64,000 nt of DNA from Ascidia mentula (lineage: Eukaryota; Chordata; Ascidiacea; Phlebobranchia; Ascidiidae). Each line of letters opens with the position of its first letter. Position 1 is the stretch's first letter. The position numbers and the translations under genes are program-made. The notes below the pieces were generated by a model that worked only from the letters and a program-made list of their open reading frames with translations, was not told where the DNA came from and searched no databases. Shown here piece after piece: positions 11,801 to 23,800 of this stretch. The stretch is from assembly GCA_947561715.1 (NCBI GenBank), contig OX387197.1:10227001-10291000 (forward strand). The letters are read 5' to 3'.

Positions 11801-14800
11801 CTTTAAACAGATTTAATGTTTTTGTTGCTGCCAGGCATATTGTAACTTAATAATCTGTTCTTCTGGCATATATAAAAACCCTGAGGAAGCCTTGTTGTAT
11901 AACAGGCGAAACGTCGGAATAAAGTTACGTTTTTATATATATGCCTGAAGAACAGATTATTAAGTTTAAACAGATTGTTAACTTTTATATACAAAAATAT
12001 TCTTTTATTTACGATTTTTAAACAATTTAACGATTTAATCCACATAATTTCCACACACCTGCAGCGGTCGATCTTTTCCTGCATCTTTTGCTCGGCGGAG
12101 GTTTTGTCTTCCTGGAGCCGGGCGACAAGCTCCTCCATCTGTTTCCGGGATCGTGATGCAAAATCCTGGCTCGACTTTATCTCCTCCTCCCGCGTCCTCT
12201 GCGCCGCAACTTCCGCCTCCAGTCTTGTGTCACAAAACGCATGAATTATTACGTCACAATAAAAGCATTTTTCCGAGATGGAATTATACTCGATAATGTT
12301 CTTTAGTTGTATGATACACATAAACATAAGTGATGACAGCAATATGAGATGGCGGAAGACTATTAATGGATTTTCATTGTTTTGTTCGTGTGAATGACTG
12401 AAGTGGAGCAAGGTGTATTGACTAAGTGCGCACCTAGAGATTTTGCTTGTTAAAAACCGAAGGTATATTTGCAGCATCGGGTTTGTCGAGATTCAGGTGT
12501 TTCAGAGCAAAATTATACTGGCATTTGATTGGGGTGGTATTAAATCGCGTCAGTATACGAGTTTTGTTTTGCTTTTTTAGTTGAAACAAAGAAATGCATG
12601 ATAGGGATATCAGATTTACATTGCAAGCGAAATGAAGCCTAAACATTTAAAGGGAAAATACTTTTCCCAAAAACGATATTAATTTCTGCACAAAACAAAT
12701 ATTTTTTGCGTAAATAATGCAGCAAAATATTCACCTGGTGTTCGTGGTTTCGGCGGCCTTGAGTTGATCTTCAAGTCGCTGTATCGTGTCTTTATCGTGA
12801 GCACTGATCGTTTCGACCGATTGAAGTCGAGTGTTGGCGTTGGTACCAGTTTCACGAGCTTTCACCAACTCGGATCGCGCGTGTTCGGCAGCTCGCGTCT
12901 CCTCCTGAAGTCGCGCGTCGAGGCTCGAGCATCTTTCCTGTTCCCGTTACAAAACTTACAGTAAGTAGGGTTCACAAGTGCCCACTTAACAATGGCAATA
13001 TTGGTCATAAACTGTATATAAAACGCCACCGATGCATCAAGAGCAAAAACAAACAAAATATGTACGGAATCACTTCCAAATAATCTCAGTCAAGAAAATA
13101 TTTTTTCAAGATTTGCAAACTCCTTCTCTGACGTCGATTTGTGTTTTATTAAAGTCCGATTCTCAACTAGGGGTGTTCCCCTTAAGGGATGAAAGATATA
13201 TTTCTATGATTGCAGGCCGAATGCAAAATCACTAGGTTTGGCTATATAAATACTTCATAATCATAACATAGTGTTAGAACTTGAATTTCGAAAGTTAAAA
13301 TTAGTCGGCCTTCTTAAGAAAAAAATTATCTTGGGAATCGTTTAACAGAATAAAATATTAGAATGGTGATTTACAGGAAATGACAAAGAAAAAAGGTTAA
13401 GAATCGCTGGTTTACGCCTACATAAGTTGGGTGCGGAAAACCAAACAGTTCAAATAAATCCTTTCCAGACAAAACAGCATCAACAACAGTTCAAATATTC
13501 GTGTTACAATCACCTTTAGTTGTTGAACTTCAACCTCCATCTTGTTTTTATCATTTCGCATCTGAGTCATCGATGGTTCGGTGAAACTCATTCTCTTGTG
13601 GGTCTCGATCCGATCCTGCTGAGCCACTGCGAGCTCCTCTTCCTGGAAGATAAACTGTCTGTTAGGTATCAGCCCATTTGTGTTGACCCGAAGTTTACCA
13701 CAACACAACCTTTCAGGTTTACACAGTACATATATGTATAACGGAACGTACTGGCTGGAGTGTAATGGTTCGTGGAGGTTATGTTGCTCTAATAGAGTCT
13801 AATTACATTTTTTTAATGTTTGGAATCGATTCTCCATAACCCGATTGAACCCAGGTATATTACATAATAATATTCTAGGTACAATAAAAAGAGTTCTTCT
13901 AATCCAGGAAATTTCGTCAAGTAACGGTTTTAGTCACAAGTACGCATATCATGGGTTGTATGGTATGCGTACTTGCGCCTAGAATCAGGAATTCAGGACT
14001 GACCTTCTTCAGTTTCTCTTCGTTGATTCGGCTAATTTCATCACGCAAGTGCGACACCTGCTGGTCCAATTGAGCGTTTCGCTTCTCCAGTTCGATTCGT
14101 TCTTTATGTTGACCTGAATTTGGGAACCACGTCATACTCGCCACAATGCACATAGATCGTTAGTGAAATATTTCCTTATGTCATCAAAGCAACAACATGT
14201 ATTGTCGTTATTTACACGACATAAAGTCAACGTTGTATAGACTTTATACGATTTCGTGCAAAGCAAGCGGACCAAGAAGTGACAATATTGGTTAGTTGGC
14301 AACCAAGAACGACATTGATAATGACTGTTGCCAGACAGAGACAACCGCCTTATCTCAGGACGTATTGTCTTAACAGACGACTTTAAAGGTATTTTTCTGG
14401 TTATTTAGTGTGGTTGTTAGTCTTTAAACCAAGGCCCGTGTGAACTTGTATGCGTTTAGTTTCCGACAGCCAACATATATGTTAACCGTATACGGATAAT
14501 TTGTCACATCGAACCCTCATGCAACAACATTGTTACTTGTCTCGGCTTTCTGCAAAGGATTTTGTGCTGCCATGGTTGGCACGAGATGAGTCACGTGATC
14601 GGCTAGCAGCTTGTGCGCGTCTTTAAATAAAACGCCCAGAAACATGAAAAACCTCGTAAGCGAACCGCTGTGTGGTCCGAAATGAAAACCCATTACAAAT
14701 TTGTTCTCAACATTTTTCTGTACTTGGGAGTTCGTGGTTCTTGCCACGCATTGAGCTCTTATGCATATTTACCCGTCACTAATTCGGAAAGCTTGCCCTG

Positions 14801-17800
14801 TTGTTCGGTGATGGTTAAAGTACCGAAATTCCTCGCATCTTCCAACTCTCGTCTCATCCGCATTTTTTCACTCTCCTGCTGGGAGACTTCCGCCTGGAAC
14901 AAATTATATCTAATTGTTTTTCTGTTCATTTATATCCTGTGCGTCTGAAAATTGAGACCTTTTTGTTATGTTGTATGTTGGGGTATATGATTGTGAAGAC
15001 AGCAAATGCCATCTAGTAATTGGCATTCTTTTGTTTTGTTCAACAATTTTAACATGGAACCATGGAATTGGTTCCTGTTCAGTTCCGCCAAAAAGTCAAC
15101 GGTTATTTCGTTTCGCTTTGGCAGCTTTTTTTGCAAACGAAGCATAACACATGCAAGAAACAAGAACGTCGTGATTCCGTTCGAATCCAACTTATTACTG
15201 TTAAAATATACCTCAAGTATCTCCACTCTCCCCGAAATCCTCACATTATCTCTCTGCAGCTCGTTCGCTTCCACCTCCCTCCTGTTCAACTTCTCTCTCG
15301 TCTCATCTCGCTCCCTTTGAGCTTGGATGAGGAGCGAGTCCTTGTGTGTGAGGGTGGTCCGGAGGCCGTTCGCTTCCTGCTGCGCGAGATTTGCTGAAAT
15401 CTCCGAGTCTCGGAGTTTTTTCTGTTGAAACGAAGAATTCGTATGTTGCTATAGAAACCCGGGCACGTGATCATATTTGACCCTAGTATTGCATTGGAGG
15501 TTTCACCATGAATGTGATCGTTTCACCGCAAAAGTAATATTTCAGACACAACCTCTGTTAACTTTACAACGAACCACACAATGTATGACTTCATTAAAAC
15601 AAGCAATTTAATGCTTGGAAGTAAAAACCAGACAGTACCAACAAACCACAGGTTGGCTTCAGGAAACAACTTCAAAATCAAACGAAACACGTAATATATT
15701 GCCATTTTCACGAAAATGAATTGAATCGCAAGTCAATTGTCTCCTTGATTCGAATCGAAAAGGGTCAAAATTTTAATATTTTAAATAATAACAACCTCTG
15801 CGTTTTCCCGCTTCTCCCTTTCTTCCTTAACGCTTTTCGTGAGTGACTCGGATTTATCTTGTTCTCTCAACCACTTTCTCTCGAAGTCGGCTATGTTGTC
15901 CTTCAGCGCCCTCTGCTGTTCGTTTAGCGTCTCCAGGTCAAGTTGTGCGTCGCTTTTCTGTTTCCGCTCTCTGAAATAATGTGAAATTAGGAATACACAT
16001 AAAGTAAAATCAGTTTCTTGCCTCGGTTCTTAACCTATAATCCAATAACAACGCACTTGGGCCATAGTACTGTTGGATAAAAAGAATGACATTTAAAGGT
16101 TATTTTATATGAAAGGTGTTTACAGTGTGTTATATAGTGTGGGATGTGTTCAAAATCTGCAACCAAGAAAGGAATGCTTAAGTATCAATATAGCATTATA
16201 CCAGTTTTCTTGTTTCAGAATTTCGGGTAAACAGCAGTACCACAAGATTACTAATTGGAGAACATACTGCGCGGTACATTGATTGGAAACCACTCCAGAA
16301 TATTGACACAATCCTAATACTCACTTGCGAAGTTCTTCTGTCAGCATGGTGTGGGCTTGCTTGAGGTTGTGTAACTGCATGTTGTACTTTACGGCCTGGT
16401 GGTCCAACGCCTCTCTGCTTTCGTGCCATTTGCGTTCAAACTCTACAGCCCTGTGGTGAAAAGGTATGTTCAGTATCTGACAAAAGAGGATAGCACAGGA
16501 ATATAGGTCACAAAACCAAAAGGATGTCCCAAAGTTGTATTAAAGAATTTCAGATTATGTGTTGCACATTTTTCTCTATACGCAGGTTCGTCTGAAATTT
16601 CCCAGTGTTTTTTTTTTTAAATTTTCGCCGTATTTTTTTGCTTTGTCGCCCAAACTCTTATCGGAAATACTCAGCAAGTTTTGCTCAAAACCATACAGTA
16701 GCTCATGGAACCCTTAATATTTTTTAATGGAACGCTGGTCTACACACCATTGTTTTCTGTACGGTACACCGGGATTCGAATCAACGACTTCAGCATATAT
16801 GATCACCAAAAACTTACAGTTCATTGACTTCACTGTTCAGTTTCGCCATAAAATTATCACGGTCGTCGTCATTCGAACGCCATCTTTTAAGTTCGTCTTC
16901 ATACCTGTGTGTTCGTGATAAAAAAGAATTCAGGTTATAAGTTTAGGAGCGCGAGATGAAATAATATATCCTACCGATTACAAGTGCTTTCCAGAGTGTT
17001 CATCTCCGCTTTGGCCTTTGCTAGTTCGTCGTCGCGCTCCTGCAGCAGCAGGTTCAGCGCCTTGACTTGTCTTTAAAACATGTTAGAAGGTCGCATATGA
17101 TATATACGTTATCATAGTGTGAACCAACGTAATGGTGCAAGAATAATATACACACTACAAGGACGAGTTTGAGATGTCAAAACCTTCGCCGTGAAATGTT
17201 TTTTTTAAAGTACGAACTACAAATTTTCAAAAAAATCCGCCTAAAGCACTGAAATTTGCATTATTTATTGCATTATTTAAATGGAAAAATTTGAATTTCC
17301 AAACCATATTTTGAAAAGTAGATCCATTTTTAGTTAAATGTTAACCTCGGTTCAATAAAAAAAATGTGGAGTTGCGTCTTACCTCTGCATAGTGGAAGTC
17401 TGTTCGCTAAAATCAGCGCCAGTTCGTTGCATGTCCACATCTACTTGTTCGCGTAATTTCAAATTTCGTCGTTCAACTGATAACTCGGTTTGAAGTTTGT
17501 CCCGGTCTTTCTCCGCCTGTCGGAAAGACTCAATGCATTATTCAAAAATTCGTTCTGACGCGGTTAAAATCACCAATATTGTTGATTAGGTCGATTTGTT
17601 AAACCCGTAATTAACAACTAAATGTGCAAACGGTTAGTGTTACATATGGTTTCGTCGCTTGTACTTGTTTGCAATTGTGTTATCTATGAACTGGATTTGG
17701 GTGTGACCGACAGAATGTATGTATGGCAGTAAATCACGGAGGTGTCTTTTTGGGTAGAAACATACGACCATTTTCATTGCTAATATAGTTTTTAAATCAA

Positions 17801-20800
17801 GACATATCTACTACTGAAACAGGTCTAAAATGAGCCTTAAGGAAATAACTGTTACCAAAATCTTTCCGAACAAAACAAGTTACCCCTATATACACAATAT
17901 AAACACTTTAAAAAACCTCTTTGAGTCGATCCTCCGTGTGCTCGAGTTCACTCCTCATCTCTGTGAGAGCCGACTCCTGCCTCCTCCTCTCCGCAGCATC
18001 GATTTCTAATCTCTCCTCCAGTCGTTTGTGGCGATCTCGAGAAGTATCAGCTTCGAGCTGACTCGTCTCCAGTTGTTCTTTGGTTCGAATCAACTCAAAG
18101 CTGTGGGGACAGGTATTATCAAAATCAATGTTATGTCCGATGTATGGGTGACGATACATTTTTATGCGGATTTACGGCAGAGGCAAGCATTAAAGACCAA
18201 ATCACACTCACGAATCTACCAAACGTCATTTAAACATGAATAAACAAATTAAAAACTAAAAAAATTATACTGTTAATTCTAGTTAAAACATATATGCGCA
18301 AAAGCCGGTAAACTATCCATAGTGCGCTCCACGATGATTAGTCTCTGTTGTCTGGTACCCAGTTGGGTACCCAACGGATCGACGTTGACCAAAAGGTCAA
18401 ACCACAAAGTGGAAATATGCGTGCCTGCTAGCGTAAAAGCTAGCGCAGTGCCACAGTCAACAGCTGCACTGATGAGACCTTGCAGGTCGAAATAGTGTGT
18501 ACACCTGTCTGCAGCTCTCACTAATTAAACAACTAACATAAAAGAATTGAATACAATAAAAATCATATAGTTTTTCATCAACACCAGAATAGGGATGTCA
18601 TAATTTTTTACTGGAATTGGATAAATGCAAAACGTATCGACCGAGGTACGAAAAGATTGGTTTCTGTTCAGATTGAGAATCGGTAACGGAATTACAAACA
18701 TTCACAGCCTGCATCCTCAATCCCTACTCCACAATCTCTTACTTGATTTTCCTCATCCGTGAATCGAAGTCATCCTTCGTCTTCCCCCATTCTTCCTTCT
18801 CACGTTTCAAATCACGGATTTCTTCTCTTTGTTTCTCGTTTTCCCGTTTCGAATAATCGAGTCGTTCCAGAGCGTCGACGGCCCGGTGTTTCTCTCGGCT
18901 CGCCTCTCTTTCCAGCTCTCCGCGTTCGCCCGATCGCAGCAACGCTTCTGTAGACCCGGAAAAATTTCGTTTTGTCACAAAATACGTTTTCCCCACAAGA
19001 ATCGTATATTCAGTACGACCACACTACTAGATAATTCAAAAACTACAGCAAGAGTTTAATGCAAAACTAATTCTTACCAGATAATTGGGATGATCGGAGG
19101 GAAGCTGGCATTTCGGCGGGAAATTCGTCTTCAGTTTCCGTCTCTGTTCCTGTCAGATTGTCGATGTCGATGCCGTTAATTCCGTTCACTTTCTGGCTGG
19201 GGTAAGAAGGATCCCGCCGACTGTACATAGGCGGAAGGGCCACGTTGGACTGCACGAAAGCGTAGTGGGGTATGAGAAGACAGTCTATATCATGAGGTTT
19301 GTATGACTTCCTAGCCATCTTGTGCGAATGTATAGTACTGTACGGCGAGTTTAAAGTGGCGATATATCATACAACATTCTGTACAACAGAAAGAGGTAAC
19401 TGTGCGAAACCAGCGGTTCTTAATCATCAGAGACTATATTTGGAGTTAAAAAATTTGGTCATAATGCCTTTTCTTCGGTTTAAACCTTGCTATTAGACTT
19501 TCGATTGCATACAACTGACGTTCAAACATCGTTCTGCAGGTTTTATTACAAAATTAAACGTAAAAATTTTCCAAAATTATGGCGTCCATTAAATGTAACC
19601 ACCGCACGACTGTTGCAGGCAGATAACCTTTTATACTACTGCAAGTGCCCATCAGCACACTGCTAATAAAACTGCCTACTAAATTGTACAAACAGTTAGT
19701 ACGCCCATTTATAGCATACGTATAATGGTGAATATTCCTTAACAACGGTTTTAATATGAAGCGGCCGGCGTTGGTATCAACACCAGTCGACTCAAATTAC
19801 ATGAGCTGGTGATAACAAAACGTGCAACTTTCGCGCACTTCAAACACTGGCGTGTGCTTCACTGTGTAGATAACAAAGCTCTTCAACAAACTTGTCTCAT
19901 CTAGCACTTTTTTGAGCCCTGTAATAAAACGGCACCTGACCGACAGTTTGTAATTAGCGTACTTTCATCTAGTAGCGACGCAACTACTTCCATGCAAAAC
20001 GTTATGACGACGCACACAAACAGCATCAACTTTTTTAGAGTTGATTTCGCGAATTTCCCTCACAGAATTTTTAACATATACTTTATTTTATCACTACAAC
20101 AGCTGAAAGGCTACCTTTGCAGTATGATATGTGAAAGGGAAATAAAATTCGTAAAGCTTTTTTGAAAATCGGGGAAAAGAATTATTGCAAAAAACTGAGC
20201 TTGCGAGTTGACGCCCCAGCGAAGAACGCAACAGTGCAGCGCGACGGACTATCTTGTAAACTATGGTTTAATCCATTCCATCCAACATACAAAGTGTCCT
20301 TTTCAATGTATGCGACATGTGCTTACGAAAAGACAGAGTAGGTACGACCGAAGTGTGGTCAGTCTGCTTTACCCGTAAATGCTTTCTAATACAATACAAG
20401 TTTAACCCAGTACATCAGTAACACGCATTCCGCGGACTTATAGAGTGCGAACCAACCTGCTTCTGTCCGTACTTCTTCCTCCTGTTCGCAGTCTGGACGT
20501 TGCCCATATGTGGATCTTCTAATTCGGAAATGTCGCTTTCACTAGGGTTGCCCGCCCTTTACAAAAACAATACGTACAGTATACAGAAATTATTACAAAA
20601 ACACGATACAAGTAATAAGTTCGGCCTCGGCAACGAACTAAAATTTTAAAGTATTTGTTCCCTAATCAGACACCTTTGCTTAAACGAATTATGCTGGTAA
20701 ATACTGCACACAACAATGCTTCATTAAGCTGCCTTAAATTTTTTCACTTACTTCACAAACTGGACCTTGAAACTACGGCATGTGAGCGCGGGCTATCAAC

Positions 20801-23800
20801 CGGTTTTGGAAACAAAGGGCAAATATGCCGCCATAAAGTGGCGAACAATCAAACAGCGTCGTGTATTGAGTTACATGAAATCAGTTTAAATGGCGACGCG
20901 TTTTGTTTGATGCGTTTCACTAATCAGCGTTGGTACGTGAGAGTGCCAGATCAAATACGATTCTATAATGTCAAATGGCCGCCCTAGTGGCACTAGTGGC
21001 CAATTTTTTTTTATTTTTAAATGTCATCATTTTTATTGCTGCCCAACACAAGGCCTATTTTCAAAATTTTATGGAACCGAATTTTCTTCCAGTGGGTAAA
21101 ATAAATCTTAAGGCAAAAAAGTTGTTTAAGTAGAAAAATTTCTAACCTACCTATTACGTTTTTGTGAGTATATTTTGTCGCTTGTAGTTTATGACGAACA
21201 TCTTACCCGTCGAGTGCATCTTGTAATGCAGTGGTAAGTTTCTCCTTTTCGTTGGAGGCGAGTAAACGACGCTGCTGCTCCTCTTCTTTCAACCTTCTTT
21301 CCTCTTCCTCAGTTTTTCGTCTCTCTTCTTCCTGCAGCTTCTTCTCCTCTACTTCTCTCCTTCTTTTTTCTTCCGCTTCTTTTTGCTTCCTTCGGCGTTG
21401 GTCTTCCTCCACTCTTCGCCTTTCTTCCGCCTCTTTTTGTTTCTTCCCCTCTTCTTCCTTTCTCTGTTTCTCTTCCTCGTTTTTCCGTTTTTTCTCCATG
21501 GCTTCCATGGCAATTTTCATTTGTTTGTCCTTCTTCGCTTGTTGCTTCCGTCTTTCTTCCTCTTCTTTCATCTTGCGTTTCCTTTGCTCTTCTTCCTCTA
21601 TTTTTTGTTGCTGTTCTTCTTCCTGTCTTCTCTGCTCCTCCTCCTTCCGTCTCTTTTCATCCTCCAATCGTTGAAGTTCTCGTTTTCGCTGCAGCTCATC
21701 TTGCTCTTTGCGAATTCGCTCTTCTTCTTTTTTTAATTGCTCCTCTTCTTCCCGTCTCTTTCTGTCCTCATCTTGAGATTGTTTGTTCTTCTCAGACTTT
21801 TTCCTGTAAAACGCGAACACACGTTAAACTAAATATATCAGACCCTGCTGTCTTAGAGAATCTTTGAAATTTCACCTATTTTCGATCTCCCAACTGCTTT
21901 CAGATTCTGTGTCATCTCCACTCTCCTCTTCTGATGACTCCATAATTCCATCAACTGTTGTCTGTGAACAAACACGGAGACAAATTTTAATAGAATGCAA
22001 CGAATAATGTATCCCGCTTTTACATGTATATAAGACGAACTCGATTTCAGATTAGCGTCACAAACAAACCTTGAAGGGCGAGGGTTGTGGTGTAGTGTTA
22101 TCTGGTAGTTCACCAATTTTCTGCGAATAATATACAAATAATTTAGTGTAGTTCGCTCGTCAGTTTTAAGTCAGTCAAGTTAAATGAGGTAAGTGTAAAG
22201 CGGTGTTAATTGTTTTTTTTTCGACAATACATGGGGGGCTAGAAGAGAAAGAAAGTCACTTAAATCACCAGGGCTGGAGGTAGGTTTACAACTTTTTGCA
22301 AGAATTCTTTCATTTAGTATCTTTACATATTTAGCAATGAAAAACATCAATGCCTGTTGACGCAGAGCATAGAAATTTTCTCTAAGCAAACATTTAGAAA
22401 AACAACATGATCATGTTTTACCTCAGAATCCCACGAAGAAGAATCGTCATCATCATCATCGCGCACTTCGTTGTCGGCGATTTGCTGCAACACGTTAGAT
22501 GGCGCTACAGCGTTTTCAATGACGTCATTTTCTTCGCTCAATTCATCGTCGAACTTGAGAGCAGAGGATGCGGCAATGACGTCAGTAAGGGCTGATAGCA
22601 TAAAGATATCGAAAATAAATTTGCTGTTAGTGTTTGATGTTTTCACTAGAAAAAAGAATCACTGGGAAACAGAATGAAAGCTTTTCAATAGCTTTGTACG
22701 TAACGTAAACATTAATTTTAACAATAGGCAGCAATTTTATATATGTGTATAAAGTTACCCAACACCAATCAAGGAAAACAAAAACACTATTTTTTGTAAA
22801 TACTATGTTGGCCGTATGACCGTACCTACTGCACAAAGTGGGACTTGGACCATTTTGTAAACCCAAAGAACCAGTTTACCTAAAGGTTTATGTTGCCTCC
22901 CACCCGCAGCAAGGGAAATATACCGCAACAATGACATTGTTGCGTCACAAAGAAACGCAAAACATTCCCAACAACAAATCAAAACAAGAATCCCTAAAGG
23001 CGCGATATTCATTTCAACTTCCACTGGTTTATATTTTGCCCTTTAAAATATCCTTATCGCCGCGAAGTAAACTGTTACCCTGGGCGGTTCCGCACTCAAG
23101 GCCTAGTTGAAGCTGCTTATGAAAGCTTTGGAGTCCGGACGCAAGTCGTGTACAACAACAGACTCGGTGCCGTTATGGAAATACTTGCGGCCACAACAAA
23201 CATGGGTTTTGTGGTGGTGTTTTGCCAGAATCGAAGCTGTTATTTACTTTCTCCAGGGCAGTGTTTCTCAAATGCCTTGTGGCCTCGAATTCTTTCATGT
23301 CCCATATTTTGTTTGTCTGACTATGCTTTATTTATTTTGATATTCAAACACACAGTATTTCTCCCCGAGACAAGAAGAAATCCATTTAAGACTTTTAGTT
23401 TGATTAAAGAAAAAAAATCTTTTTAATGTTATGTTTTGTATGAGAAAATAATACAAGAATGTATAATCAACTTTTACAATTCTCACTTTGCACTAGTTGA
23501 ATGATGTTCAAACTCAGTGCTTCTCAACTTATTTTTAGTTATGCTCAGTCATAGTGAAGTTTGCAACAATATTATTCACCCATTTGAGATAATGTGCAAC
23601 TCTAGGTAATGTTGAAGATCACCTAAAACGTTTGTTGCAAGTTGAAAATAAGAGGAAATTATTGAAATACAATGGTTAATACAGATCCCAATAATAGCCA
23701 CATGTATGTCAGAACATACATTTTTATTTAACTCTGCAAAAATTTCAATCCCATAGAAACACTGTTGTAACTAACTATCAAGATGTTTTGTGACAAACTT

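Larger units (their letters stand above)
8872..19318 (-). other. ANKRD26: C-terminal coiled-coil exons of the ANKRD26-like gene
   Basis: Some twenty short exons each encode a stretch of heptad-rich helix, such as LEREASREKHRAVDALERL, QLETSQLEADTSRDRHKRL, ALNLLLQERDDELAKAKAE and RVENEEKRVAEANERAFAL. The segment KLDQVNHFLEV near 10331 looks like the conserved C-terminal (DUF3496-type) region of this family; that assignment is from memory. The exon at 19079-19318 begins with an ATG directly after an AG acceptor and could also serve as an internal start. Confidence 0.75.

Noticed and set aside
16600..16790. Similarity by eye to 47380-47480 (GGAACCC...ATATTTT blocks)
   Set aside because: Perhaps an old dispersed repeat, but the blocks are too short and AT-rich to be sure without alignment.
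21231..21736. Long open frames on the plus strand rich in Ser, Phe and Leu
   Set aside because: They are the complement of the purine-rich charged-helix exon; such composition keeps reverse frames open without meaning.
23264..23530. CAGTG-TTTCTCAA and CAGTGCTTCTCAA resembling hAT ends
   Set aside because: Both are in the same direction, so they do not form a terminal inverted repeat pair.
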